64,000 nt of DNA. It comes from Brasilonema sennae CENA114 (GTDB lineage Bacteria; Cyanobacteriota; Cyanobacteriia; Cyanobacteriales; Nostocaceae). The translations under genes and the position numbers were made by a program. The stretch's first letter is position 1. Each line of letters starts with the position of its first letter. The notes beneath the pieces are model-generated. The model had not been told where the DNA came from and did not search any database. It saw only the letters and a list, made by a program, of their open reading frames with translations. Shown here one piece after another: positions 10,259 to 20,190 of the stretch. Location of the stretch: NCBI RefSeq assembly GCF_006968745.1, contig NZ_CP030118.1, positions 4,306,399 through 4,370,398 on the forward strand, written 5' to 3'.

Positions 10259-10455
10259 GTAAGCCTGATTTTATGGCAATGAGCAAGTCAGAACTTAAAC
10301 GGTATTTGTTAGACCATCGCAATGATACAGAAGCCTTTCGTGTGCTAATGAACAAAATTAACGCTGAACCCAATCAAAAATTCTACACCGTAGATGAGGC
10401 TTACAGATTGGAAGAATTAATCGAAGCGAAACGACAATCGCAAGACAACAGTTAA
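10255..10455 (+). CDS. DUF6887 family small protein
   Basis: 66 residues: MSKPDFMAMSKSELKRYLL, DHRNDTEAFRVLMNKI, and FYTVDEAYRLEELIEAK. The ATG at 10255 has GGAGG 9 nt upstream and overlaps the DUF6888 stop. An ATG at 10240 would add five residues but is less well placed. DUF6887/DUF6888 pairs are common small two-gene units in cyanobacteria. The function is unknown and a toxin-antitoxin role is only a guess. A recognised toxin-antitoxin pair lies just downstream. Confidence 0.7.
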   Translation: MSKPDFMAMSKSELKRYLLDHRNDTEAFRVLMNKINAEPNQKFYTVDEAYRLEELIEAKRQSQDNS

Positions 10456-10558
10456 ACCAACTTACAAAAAATCCAAGTCGCCCTTACTAAACTTAACGAA
10501 CCCCTAATCACTACAGGCGTGTGTCGTCTATTGCTATCAGCATTTTAGGACAGAATTT

Positions 10559-10810
10559 ATGTCGTCAGTCACAATCAACTTACCCGAAGAAATTTTTAGC
10601 GCCCGTCGCCTTCCCCCAGAAGAATTTGTACGTGAAATGCGCCTCGCTGCTGCTATTTACTGGTATCAAAAGCGAGAAATCTCAATGGAAAAAGCAGCCT
10701 CAGTTGCTGGGTTAAACCGCCGGGACTTTATTGCAGCCCTCGCCCGTGAACAAGTTGATGTCTTTGCCGTTGACTTTGATGATTTAGAACGCGAGTTAAA
10801 CCGTGGCTGA
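10559..10810 (+). CDS. UPF0175 family antitoxin
   Basis: 83 residues with the UPF0175 layout: an N-terminal strand (SSVTINLPEEIF), then a helical DNA-binding-like part (FVREMRLAAAIYWYQKREISMEKAASVAGLNRRDFIAALAREQVDVF). It should bind and neutralise the DUF3368 toxin encoded next and repress the shared promoter. The ATG at 10559 has AGGACA upstream. It overlaps the toxin gene by 8 bp, so translation is probably coupled. Confidence 0.85.
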   Translation: MSSVTINLPEEIFSARRLPPEEFVREMRLAAAIYWYQKREISMEKAASVAGLNRRDFIAALAREQVDVFAVDFDDLERELNRG

Positions 10811-11288
10811 AATTCCTGCTATTAACACTTCCCCACTCATTTTTTTAACTAAGGGGGGTTATCTTGACTTGTTACGAATAATTAGTTCATCCATAATTGT
10901 ACCTGCTGCTGTAGCAACAGAAATTCAAGCATATGGGGAGACAGACGTGACAGCAGTTGCTCTCACAAATACTGAAGAGTTGGTAGTACAAGAAACACCA
11001 TCTGTCCCTGCTGTTATTCAAAGTTGGGATTTGGGTCCAGGGGAATCGGCTGTACTGACTTGGGGGTATGTAAATCCTGGTACAGAGGTAATTCTAGATG
11101 ATTTAGCAGCTCGTCGCTGTGCTGGTGCTTTGGGTATTCCTGTACGGGGGACATTAGGTATCGTTCTTACCGCCAAACAAAGAGGAGTCATTCCTGCTGC
11201 GCGTCCGGTATTAGAACAATTGCGTTTGTGTGGGATGTATTTATCTGACCGGGTGATGAACCAAGCACTCTTGTTAGTTGAGGAATAA
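10803..11288 (+). CDS. DUF3368 PIN-domain toxin
   Basis: 161 residues with a GTG start at 10803. DUF3368 signatures: AINTSPLIFLTKGGYLDLL at the N-terminus, IIVPAAVATEIQ, WDLGPGESAVLTW, and ILDDLAARRCAGALGIPVRGTLGIVLTAKQRG near the C-terminus. Acidic residues at E/D positions of these motifs are the likely metal ligands of a PIN-type RNase. Toxin and antitoxin form a VapBC-like module. The 3' end stops 34 bp before the end of the convergent kinase gene. Confidence 0.88.
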   Translation: MAEIPAINTSPLIFLTKGGYLDLLRIISSSIIVPAAVATEIQAYGETDVTAVALTNTEELVVQETPSVPAVIQSWDLGPGESAVLTWGYVNPGTEVILDDLAARRCAGALGIPVRGTLGIVLTAKQRGVIPAARPVLEQLRLCGMYLSDRVMNQALLLVEE

Positions 11289-11322
11289 ATTATTAAGCGT
11301 TGTGTAAAGGGCAAGGAAGTCC

Positions 11323-13125
11323 TCACGCAACCACGCACACCACCCGAAAACCGAACTCGTCGTAGTAACGATCGTCGGGGGATCGGCATAGGCGATCCGC
11401 CGAGCGGCAAGCCCGCGGAGCGGTGTTCCACGAACCGCCACGAAGCATTTTTGGTACTTTTGTACTATCATTTGTTAACCATGCACTACCATCAGTGGGT
11501 GCGTCTTGGTAAGTGTCATGCCAATCATCCTGACACCACTCCCAAACTAACCCATGCATATCATATAAACCAAAGGCATTGGGTCGAAAAATCCCCACAT
11601 CTGTTGTATGTTGACGATATTGACCTTTTGGTTCAGAGGCGTAACTATCCGTTCCATTGTAATTTGCTAAGTCAGTTGTAATCGTTTCGCCAAAGTAGAA
11701 AGGTGTAGTCGTTCCTGCACGAGCTGCATATTCCCATTCTGCCTCGCTGGGTAGTCTGTAGGTGCGTCCTGTCTTCTGCTTTAAGCGTTTGCAGAATTCC
11801 ACAGCATCATCCCAAGTGACCTTTTCCACTGGACGCTTTTCTCCTTTAGACTTGGAAGGGTTGTTACCCATAATTGCTTGATACTGCGCCTGAGTCACTT
11901 CATACTTGCCCATAAAAAACCCAGGAACTGTGACTGGATGTTGTGGTCCTTCGTCTAAATCTCTTTGTTTTTCCCCTGGTGGTGAACCCATGATAAATGT
12001 ACCACCTGGTATCTGTACCATCTCCAAGGTGACACGATTCCCCAAGTCTTCCGCGAAGTATTTCGCCTGACGGTTGCTGCGGTTGTTAATATTTCCCTGT
12101 GCATCAACAGTGACAGTTTCAAAATTAAAGGTTTGTAGGGATCCACCTTGCAAAAGCCATTGTCCGACAATAGCCAAACCAACTCCGCTTCCTATCAACC
12201 CTAACGTTTGAATGACTTGCCGTCGCGGTATTAGCGTTGACTGCAGTGTTGAGTGCGATGCTGGTTGTGATTTTGACTGCGGTGTCCGTTGTGGTTTTGG
12301 TTTTGGTGGTGCTGGAAGTGCTGACAACGCTTCTGCTGCTGACTGATAGCGTTCACTAAAGCGGTAGCGCACCATCTTCGTTAAAATATCAGCAAATCTC
12401 TCGCTAACATTTGCCCAATTCCGCCAAACGACTTCGCCATTCGTGGGATCTCTTGGCAAGTCGTGAGGCTTTACACCTGTGAGTGCAAAAATAGCCAGCA
12501 TTCCCACTGCATGGACATCACTCGATAGCTTCGGATATCCGGCAGCTTGTTCGTTAGGCGCATAACCCGGAGTACCAATGGCAACTGAAGCGCTGGTTTG
12601 TCCTTGAATATTTACTAAAGTGCTGATTTCTTTGACTGCACCAAAGTCAATCAATATTATCTTGCCATCTTCGCGACGACGCATGAGATTCTGCGGCTTG
12701 ATATCTCGGTGGATAATATCTTGCTTGTGAACAAGTGTTAGAATTTCTAAAATCTCTCGCAAAAGTTGAGTGACTTCCTGTTCACTCCACCTCTTACCAG
12801 CTATAACTTCACTACTTAAATCACTTCCTTCCACATATTCCTGCACCAGATAAAATTCACCATTTTCCTCAAAGTGAGCAAACAGTCTCGGAATCTGGTT
12901 GTTTTCATGACCTAATTTATATAAAACCTGTGCTTCACTTGCAAACAGTCGTCTAGCAATTTGTAAAACAACTGGATCGGGGTCTCTTGGTTTAAGATGT
13001 TTGACAACACATAATGGATGTCCTGGTAAATCCAAATTTTCTGCCAGATAAGTATCACCAAAACCACCATTTCCCAACAGTCTGAGAATTTTGTAACAAT
13101 TACGGAGAACTCTGCCCACAAACAT
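11323..13125 (-). CDS. Ser/Thr protein kinase fused to an FGE-sulfatase (formylglycine-generating-like) domain
   Basis: 600 residues. Residues 1-275 are a Hanks-type kinase: glycine loop LLGNGGFGDTYLA, VVKHLK lysine, HRDIKPQNLM catalytic loop, IDFGAVKE (DFG) and GTPGYAPNEQ. A Pro/Ser/Gln-rich linker and one hydrophobic segment (about 305-325, TLGLIGSGVGLAIVGQWLL) follow, so the C-terminal half probably sits across the membrane. Residues 370-600 are an FGE-sulfatase/C-type-lectin-fold domain (VQIPGGTFIMGS, PVEKVTWDDAVEFC, YRLPSEAEWEYAARAG, GLYDMHGLVWEWC, LRGGSW). Such proteins are frequent targets of diversity-generating retroelements in cyanobacteria, and the last 30 codons here look like a variable region. 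No reverse transcriptase gene is in the window. Confidence 0.9.
   Translation of the reverse strand: MFVGRVLRNCYKILRLLGNGGFGDTYLAENLDLPGHPLCVVKHLKPRDPDPVVLQIARRLFASEAQVLYKLGHENNQIPRLFAHFEENGEFYLVQEYVEGSDLSSEVIAGKRWSEQEVTQLLREILEILTLVHKQDIIHRDIKPQNLMRRREDGKIILIDFGAVKEISTLVNIQGQTSASVAIGTPGYAPNEQAAGYPKLSSDVHAVGMLAIFALTGVKPHDLPRDPTNGEVVWRNWANVSERFADILTKMVRYRFSERYQSAAEALSALPAPPKPKPQRTPQSKSQPASHSTLQSTLIPRRQVIQTLGLIGSGVGLAIVGQWLLQGGSLQTFNFETVTVDAQGNINNRSNRQAKYFAEDLGNRVTLEMVQIPGGTFIMGSPPGEKQRDLDEGPQHPVTVPGFFMGKYEVTQAQYQAIMGNNPSKSKGEKRPVEKVTWDDAVEFCKRLKQKTGRTYRLPSEAEWEYAARAGTTTPFYFGETITTDLANYNGTDSYASEPKGQYRQHTTDVGIFRPNAFGLYDMHGLVWEWCQDDWHDTYQDAPTDGSAWLTNDSTKVPKMLRGGSWNTAPRACRSADRLCRSPDDRYYDEFGFRVVCVVA
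11341..11430 (-). other. Candidate DGR variable region at the 3' end of the kinase-FGE gene
   Basis: Codons from TGG (11428-11430) to the end of the gene encode W-N-T-A-P-R-A-C-R-S-A-D-R-L-C-R-S-P-D-D-R then Y-Y-D-E-F-G-F-R-V-V-C. In the FGE family these positions are usually Asn-rich (NNNPRNC, then further Asn runs). In DGR targets they come from template AAC codons changed at adenines. Here they are AAC, ACC, GCT, GCT, GAT, CTA, TGC, TAC, TAC, GAC. This tract is also much richer in G+C than the rest of the gene. Template repeat and RT were not seen in the window. Confidence 0.5.
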
Positions 13126-13546
13126 CAGGTTTTTTCAATATGCGATGGTCTTATTTTGGCAAATTGCTTACTGAACAAGCTAGCGAGTAATAAAAGTGTA
13201 CATTTTCTTGCCGAGCTTGGGAACCTCACCCTGCCCTGTCGGGCATCCCTCTCCTTATAAAGGAGACTTGGGAACCTCACCCTGCCCTGTCGGGCATCCC
13301 TCTCCTTATAAAGGAGAGGGAAAGATTTTCTCGTTCCTTGCCTCGCCTGGGAACCCTCCGGGTTCGCCAGTCGCCTGACGCCACATTCTTCAACGGGGGG
13401 AACCCCCGCACAGAAGTGGCTCCGGAGGGAAACCCTCCCGCAGCGCTGGTCTCACCTCACCCTGCCCTGTCGGGCATCCCTCTCCTTTATAAGGAGAGGG
13501 AAAGATTTTAGCGCCGTTAAGAGCGAGGGTGAGGTTTCTTCTAATA
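13126..13546. repeat. Direct repeats and mosaic GC-rich repeat between kinase and pgm
   Basis: A unit of about 51 bp (CTTGGGAACCTCACCCTGCC and onward, ending CTTATAAAGGAGA) occurs twice in tandem at about 13213-13263 and 13268-13317. A third, slightly different copy is at about 13453-13500. Each contains the CTCTCCTTATAAAGGAGAG palindrome. Between copies 2 and 3 (about 13345-13450) lies a piece of the mosaic GC-rich repeat. No gene was seen. Confidence 0.8.
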
Positions 13547-15226
<1,680 letters not shown>

Positions 15227-15388
15227 CTAACACTACTTAAGCAGATGTTGCTGCAACAACCTCTAGTTAAGTTTTAATTTCTTTCTTCTGGTTGAATCTC
15301 CTGTGGCTTGAATCTTACTTAAGCTAGCTTCCGCAAAAGTGTCAACTAGCGATATGTTTAGGTATCTCGCCTAATAAAGAGATTCACA

Positions 15389-15793
15389 ATGGCTAATAAT
15401 AAATTTTTCCTGTCTTACCTTCCTATTTTCCAGGCAAAAGGGATACAGAAGTTATTCACCACAGCGATATTGGTGTTTGCTGTAGGTTCTCCGTCTTTAT
15501 CTGTTCAAGCAGCTCAGTTAAATGAGAACCATTTCAACAATGGTTCTGGACAGCAAAGTTCAGAACCAGAGATAAATACAGTTGGAGAGCAACCCTTAGT
15601 CGTTGCTCAAAGATATAACAGACGACCCCGAGTTCGCAGAACAATCATAATCGGACCTCGTCGGCGATATCGTGTTCGACCAATTCGGCGATCGCGTGTT
15701 CAACGAGTGTATCGACCAGTTCGGCGATATCGTGTTCAACCAGTCAGACGATACAACAACAGATACAGAGGTCAACGGGTGTATATACGTTGA
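15389..15793 (+). CDS. Secreted Arg/Tyr/Val-rich repeat protein, unknown function
   Basis: 134 residues. The N-terminus has basic residues, a hydrophobic core (LFTTAILVFAVGSPSLS) and a VQAA cleavage-like site, so it is probably exported. The mature part starts polar and then becomes extremely basic: repeated R-R-Y-R-V-R/Q-P units (GPRRRYRVRPIRR, VQRVYRPVRRYRV, QPVRRYNNRYRGQR). No family recognised. Such a cationic tail could bind anionic exopolysaccharide or cell wall, which would fit the polysaccharide genes downstream; this is inference only. Confidence 0.7.
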   Translation: MANNKFFLSYLPIFQAKGIQKLFTTAILVFAVGSPSLSVQAAQLNENHFNNGSGQQSSEPEINTVGEQPLVVAQRYNRRPRVRRTIIIGPRRRYRVRPIRRSRVQRVYRPVRRYRVQPVRRYNNRYRGQRVYIR

Positions 15794-15832
15794 CACTCCT
15801 ACGGGTTGGTGTTTTGATAGTCAGCGGATAAG

Positions 15833-16939
15833 TTAAATCTTGATGAGTACCCGTTGAACAAGCTGAGAATAAATTGCGAGTGCTTGAGCCACAACTTGAT
15901 CCATGTTGTAATACTTGTAGGTTGCCAACCGTCCCACGAAATGCACGCTTGGGGTTGCGTCAGCTAGTGCCTTGTATTGTTTGTAGAGTTCAGCGTTTTC
16001 TGGGCGCGGTATGGGGTAGTAAGGATCTCCTTCCGCTTGCGGGTACTCGTAGACAATACTAGTTTTAAGGTGTTCCTGTCCCGTCAGGTACTTGAACTCG
16101 GTGACGCGGGTGTATGGATGTTCGTTCGGGTAATTTATCACTGGTGCAGGCTGATGCACAGGTTTGTTTAGCGTTTCATGCTTGAATTCTAGGGAACGGT
16201 AGGGAAGTTTGCCATAGCAGTAATCGAAGAACTCGTCGATGGGACCAGTGTAGATCATTTCGCGGTAGGCGATTGCCTCTTGAATCTCCCGATAATCGGT
16301 GTTAAGCATAATCTTGATGTTGGGGTGAGACAACATCTTCTCAAACATCCGCGTATAACCATGTAGAGGCATTGCTTGATAAGTGTCTGTGAAATAGCGA
16401 TCGTCGCGGTTTGTACGAGTAGGTACACGGGCGGTGACTGATCTGTCGAGTTCTGATGGATCGAGTCCCCATTGCTTACGGGTGTAGCCACGGAAAAATT
16501 TCTCGTACAATTCTCGACCAACTTTGCTCACCACCACATCTTCTGAGGTGCGGATGTAGTCTTTTTGTTCAGCGACTGAAGCGAAGAACTCCTCCAGTTG
16601 GAACGCGGTGAGATTCAATCCGTATAACCGATTGACGGTGTCAAGGTTGATTGGGATGGGCACAAGTTGACCATCTACGCTAGCCAGAACGCGGTGTTCA
16701 TAAGGTCGCCACTCGGTGAAGAACGAAAGATACTCAAAGACTTCGCGGGAGTTGGTGTGAAAGATGTGGGGACCGTATCTGTGTACGAGTATGCCTGAAT
16801 CATCGTAGTGATCGTAGGCATTGCCGCCAATATGAGGACGTTTGTCAACAATCAGAACTTTTTTTCCAGACTGACTTGCTAGTCTTTCGGCAAGGACGCT
16901 TCCAGCGAATCCTGCGCCAACAATTAAGTAATCGAACAT
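15833..16939 (-). CDS. glf: UDP-galactopyranose mutase
   Basis: 368 residues. This flavoenzyme converts UDP-galactopyranose to UDP-galactofuranose for Galf-containing surface glycans. The N-terminal FAD site is DYLIVGAGFAGSVLAERLA, with DKRPHIGGNAYD following. Further signatures: HRYGPHIFHTNSREVFEYLS, FRGYTRKQWGLDPSEL, RVPTRTNRDDRYF and INYPNEHPYTRVTEFK. The Arg in the RVPTR and RLATYKYYNMD segments are substrate contacts in this family. It opens a run of polysaccharide genes on the same strand. Confidence 0.95.
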   Translation of the reverse strand: MFDYLIVGAGFAGSVLAERLASQSGKKVLIVDKRPHIGGNAYDHYDDSGILVHRYGPHIFHTNSREVFEYLSFFTEWRPYEHRVLASVDGQLVPIPINLDTVNRLYGLNLTAFQLEEFFASVAEQKDYIRTSEDVVVSKVGRELYEKFFRGYTRKQWGLDPSELDRSVTARVPTRTNRDDRYFTDTYQAMPLHGYTRMFEKMLSHPNIKIMLNTDYREIQEAIAYREMIYTGPIDEFFDYCYGKLPYRSLEFKHETLNKPVHQPAPVINYPNEHPYTRVTEFKYLTGQEHLKTSIVYEYPQAEGDPYYPIPRPENAELYKQYKALADATPSVHFVGRLATYKYYNMDQVVAQALAIYSQLVQRVLIKI

Positions 16940-17287
16940 TTAAGTATTCCACCTTTTTTGTATTTGGATATCTATAAACAGAAGCAATAATTTGCAAGCT
17001 CAGGTCATACGCGCGTTGTATTGAGAAAGAATAAAAAAACCGCAGAGGCGCAGAGGACACAGAGGAAGAGATAGGGAGAGGGAAAGGGAAAATTTTCTGT
17101 ATGAATGCAACGTGCGTATCAACTTTTATTTGCCAGGACTTACGCAAAAATTCTTCTTAACCTCTTTTCTTCGTGTCCTTTGCGTTCTTTGTGGTTCGTT
17201 TTTCCATAACTTTGCCTAAGTCCTATTTGTAAATCATGAGTTACCGTAAACCCATGAAAATGCTTATTTCTCTTTCCTTTGAGAAAG
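16940..17287. other. Gap with common cyanobacterial interspersed repeats
   Basis: Contains CCGCAGAGGCGCAGAGGACACAG-like and AGGACTTACGCAAAAATTC-like sequences followed by TTCGTGTCCTTTGCGTTC-like sequence, the latter two in inverted relation to the first. These occur widely between cyanobacterial genes. No coding sequence was seen. Confidence 0.5.
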
Positions 17288-18499
17288 TCAGTTACCGATG
17301 GGGGGTGCTAAGGAAACTCGTGGAGTTCCACCTCCACCGACATTTTTTTGCGCGTTGTTATCGACGATGTAAAGTGCTTTAAATAATTTCATAAAGTCGT
17401 CGTAAAATTTCCCACTAGTAGTTTGAAAGTCATAACCATAAGTAGCCCGGAATTCTTCAAGAACTCCTTTTTCTAGACATAAGTAATGTGCGTCCCAACC
17501 TGCATCATCAACAACGTAAGCACCATAGTCTTGTAATGCTCGAAACAGCTTTTGAGCTGCTGGTGTTTGCAGTTTTAATTTTGCTGCAGTGACATTGGGT
17601 GGAATTGCCAAGAGTGTCCCTTGTACTAATTTGGGGTTAGTACCATGATATTGATTGGCGGCGTTATTGTCGGCAATGTAGGCAGGCCAACGATATCCTG
17701 GAACAGTACGAGAGTAGTGAAGGTATTTTTCTCCCCAGATAACAACTTTTAGTGCATGGCGGATGGGTTGATTTTTTGTGAGTTCACCTTTGCGAATAGA
17801 TCCACCAATAGAAGAGAGACCCGAACCGAGGTGTCCACCTTTGATACCGTCACCATAAATATCAACGCCACCCCAAGGGTTACGCCACCCATGAACAGAT
17901 CCTCCTGCTGTACAGCGTGCTAGTGGTTCAAACTGCTCAAGGGTTTTACCATCGGGCATGAGAAAGGCTGAGGCGTTGTTGGGTGTATAATATGGCTGAC
18001 TTGTGGCATCTGGAACAATCAAGTTGTCTGGCACTGGTAGTGAAATTCCCATAGATTGAGTCCCTTTACAGCGTCCAGGTCCAAAATTGCCAGGACTGTA
18101 AACTGGACGTTGGGGATCGCTGCTTTTGAGTTTGTAGAAGTATTCCTCATCTGCTAAGGCATTTTTTGCCTCTTGAATATTTGCTGGTCGATAAACTGCG
18201 CGGGAACCAATCGGCATATTCCATATTGAATTGGATGCGAAAGGCCACAGCCATTTGTCGCGTTTGCCCTGAGTTGTGGTAGATTTGGCAATGTGGTTGG
18301 TGTTCTGGCTCATACTCATAATGCCGGTGCTAGAACCATAACTTAGAAACGAGAGCAAGCTAACCAAAAATATCGTTAAGAAAACCCGCGTTACATTGCT
18401 TAAGTGACGCTTGTTTTGCCCTAGTTGTCGTAAAAATCTCGTATATTTACGAGCTTTGTTGATCGTCAAGTGAGTATGCTCCTTTACTGCTAACAACAA
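17288..18499 (-). CDS. Membrane-anchored/secreted protein of unknown function in the polysaccharide region
   Basis: 403 residues. A hydrophobic segment at about residues 38-58 (VFLTIFLVSLLSFLSYG) acts as anchor or signal. The rest is an extracytoplasmic domain with WPFASNSIWNMPIGSRAVY, FGPGRCKGTQSMGISLPVPDN, HLGSGLSSIGGSIRKGEL, IRHALKVVIWGEKYL and VDDAGWDAHYLC. The HLGSGLSSIGG...IRHALK pattern recurs in secreted bacterial proteins without an assigned activity; I cannot name the family. Two Cys pairs could form disulphides. Its place between glf and a GT2 suggests work on the exported glycan. Confidence 0.7.
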   Translation of the reverse strand: MLLAVKEHTHLTINKARKYTRFLRQLGQNKRHLSNVTRVFLTIFLVSLLSFLSYGSSTGIMSMSQNTNHIAKSTTTQGKRDKWLWPFASNSIWNMPIGSRAVYRPANIQEAKNALADEEYFYKLKSSDPQRPVYSPGNFGPGRCKGTQSMGISLPVPDNLIVPDATSQPYYTPNNASAFLMPDGKTLEQFEPLARCTAGGSVHGWRNPWGGVDIYGDGIKGGHLGSGLSSIGGSIRKGELTKNQPIRHALKVVIWGEKYLHYSRTVPGYRWPAYIADNNAANQYHGTNPKLVQGTLLAIPPNVTAAKLKLQTPAAQKLFRALQDYGAYVVDDAGWDAHYLCLEKGVLEEFRATYGYDFQTTSGKFYDDFMKLFKALYIVDNNAQKNVGGGGTPRVSLAPPIGN

Positions 18500-18586
18500 C
18501 TAGGATAGTTTGCCAATACGCATGTCAAGTTATAAAGACCAGTGTTCGATATTTTGTAGTCACTTGATCCAAAAAGTGCGGTGTTG

Positions 18587-19543
18587 TTAGGTAAGACTTA
18601 ATATGCGTCGGCGCAAAGCGTAAAGCAGCGACAGTATTTTAGTGTAAGCGTTAGAGCCGAACCATTGCAGCATTGCGATCGCCAAACTCAAGCGAAAGTA
18701 CTCGCGCGAGAAACGTAGCAAAGGGAAGTGGGCGATCGCTTGTTCCTGAAAATGAATCGCCTTCTTGTAGTTTCTATTACCACTTTGTACGGCTTTCCAA
18801 GCTAAAAACATGTTGGCATGACCGTAGCTTCGGCTTTTTAAATACAGTAGTTCGGGGGGTGCACTGCGGAATGCTTTCTCAATAATCATCTCAAAAGCTT
18901 CTTCCACCACTTGCCAGTTTTTGGTCATATTGTTTAGGTGCATTCGATAGTGCATTAAAGGTTCTTTGATTACTGCAAAGGGATAACGAGCAGCAATGCG
19001 AATCCACATATCCCAATCATCAATATTGCGTAAATTTGGGTCAAATCCCCCAACAGTGTCAAAACAACCACGACGAACCATGACTGAAGAGGAAGGTACT
19101 GTATTTTGTACAACTAGTTGTTTCCAGACATCACCTTCAGCATTTGAGATCATGACTCTACCTGTAGGCTGACTTTGTGCATCAATGACAGCCATCCAAG
19201 TATGCACCAAGCCTACTGTAGGATTATTTTCCAGACAACCCACTTGTTTTTCTAGCATGGTCGGCTCCCACAAATCATCAGCGTCCAAGAATGCTATATA
19301 CTCTCCTTGAGCATTAGCAATACCTTTGTTGCGTGCTAATGGTACGCCCTGATTTGTTTGGCAAATCAGTTTCACTCGTGGATCTACTAGCTGAGAAACC
19401 CATTCAACAATGTTGTCTGCGCTACCATCATTAATAATTAATACTTCAAAATCACTAAAGGTCTGCCTCTGAACGCTCTCCATTGTTTCAGGGAGGTAAG
19501 TCATCGCATTATAAGCCGGAATAACAACAGAAACCTTGGGCAT
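18587..19543 (-). CDS. Family 2 glycosyltransferase (GT-A fold)
   Basis: 318 residues. It starts with the classic GT2 opening KVSVVIPAYNAMTYLPETMESV and continues with TFSDFEVLIINDGSAD, GVPLARNKGIANAQGEYIAFLDADDLWEP (metal-binding DAD) and the acceptor-side NIDDWDMWIRIAARYPF. It transfers a sugar from a nucleotide donor to a growing surface glycan on the cytoplasmic face. The C-terminal 100 residues are helical and basic. It lies 41 bp after the acetyltransferase gene in the direction of transcription, so the two are probably co-transcribed. Confidence 0.93.
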   Translation of the reverse strand: MPKVSVVIPAYNAMTYLPETMESVQRQTFSDFEVLIINDGSADNIVEWVSQLVDPRVKLICQTNQGVPLARNKGIANAQGEYIAFLDADDLWEPTMLEKQVGCLENNPTVGLVHTWMAVIDAQSQPTGRVMISNAEGDVWKQLVVQNTVPSSSVMVRRGCFDTVGGFDPNLRNIDDWDMWIRIAARYPFAVIKEPLMHYRMHLNNMTKNWQVVEEAFEMIIEKAFRSAPPELLYLKSRSYGHANMFLAWKAVQSGNRNYKKAIHFQEQAIAHFPLLRFSREYFRLSLAIAMLQWFGSNAYTKILSLLYALRRRILSLT

Positions 19544-19584
19544 TGTCGATCTTCCTCAGCATTTTGCTAATCAAAAATAGTAAA

Positions 19585-20190
19585 TTATTTATACAGATTA
19601 TCGGTATTAGAGTGATTTGATACTGATGTCAGTTCTGAAGCTTGGTGTAATTCGTTGTTCATCAAAGACGAAGGGGTGTTGAGTGTGCGAATAACTCTTG
19701 CTGGATTCCCTACAACCACGCTACGATTAGGAACGTCTTTCACCACAACAGAACCAGCTCCAATCACAGCATTATCCCCAACTGTAATCGGTCCGAGAAT
19801 CACAACATTGGAACCTATTTCTACGTTATTTCCAATTTTTGGAGAGCCACTGGGTGTACCATCTTGCAGCATCTTATTTCCAATAGTGGTTGAATGCCTC
19901 AAAATACAATTCATACCTATTATTGTTTCATGATTGACGACCAAACCGTGACAATGAAATAGCTTTAAATTTTGTCCTATTTGTGTGTCCCAAGGTAAGT
20001 CAACTCCTAATATCCACTCAATTAAAAACTGATATAAAAGTCTATAAAACTTAGAAAAAAAAGAAAAAGGTACGGGCAGATTACCAAGTATTTGTGTAGA
20101 TCTAAACATCAATAAGATGAAACGTGATTTGGAGCTTGTTTCTTTATTTACTTGCCAATCTTGTAGCATGTAATTAATAATCTTTATCAT
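19585..20190 (-). CDS. Serine-acetyltransferase-like hexapeptide-repeat O-acetyltransferase
   Basis: 201 residues. The C-terminal half is a left-handed beta-helix of hexapeptide repeats ([30 protein letters not shown], then [38 protein letters not shown]) ending in VVGNPARVI. The catalytic His is in [10 protein letters not shown]. It looks like CysE/WcaB-type transferases that acetylate sugars in exopolysaccharide; true CysE has a longer N-terminal domain. The neighbouring GT2 supports a glycan-modification role. Confidence 0.85.
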   Translation of the reverse strand: MIKIINYMLQDWQVNKETSSKSRFILLMFRSTQILGNLPVPFSFFSKFYRLLYQFLIEWILGVDLPWDTQIGQNLKLFHCHGLVVNHETIIGMNCILRHSTTIGNKMLQDGTPSGSPKIGNNVEIGSNVVILGPITVGDNAVIGAGSVVVKDVPNRSVVVGNPARVIRTLNTPSSLMNNELHQASELTSVSNHSNTDNLYK

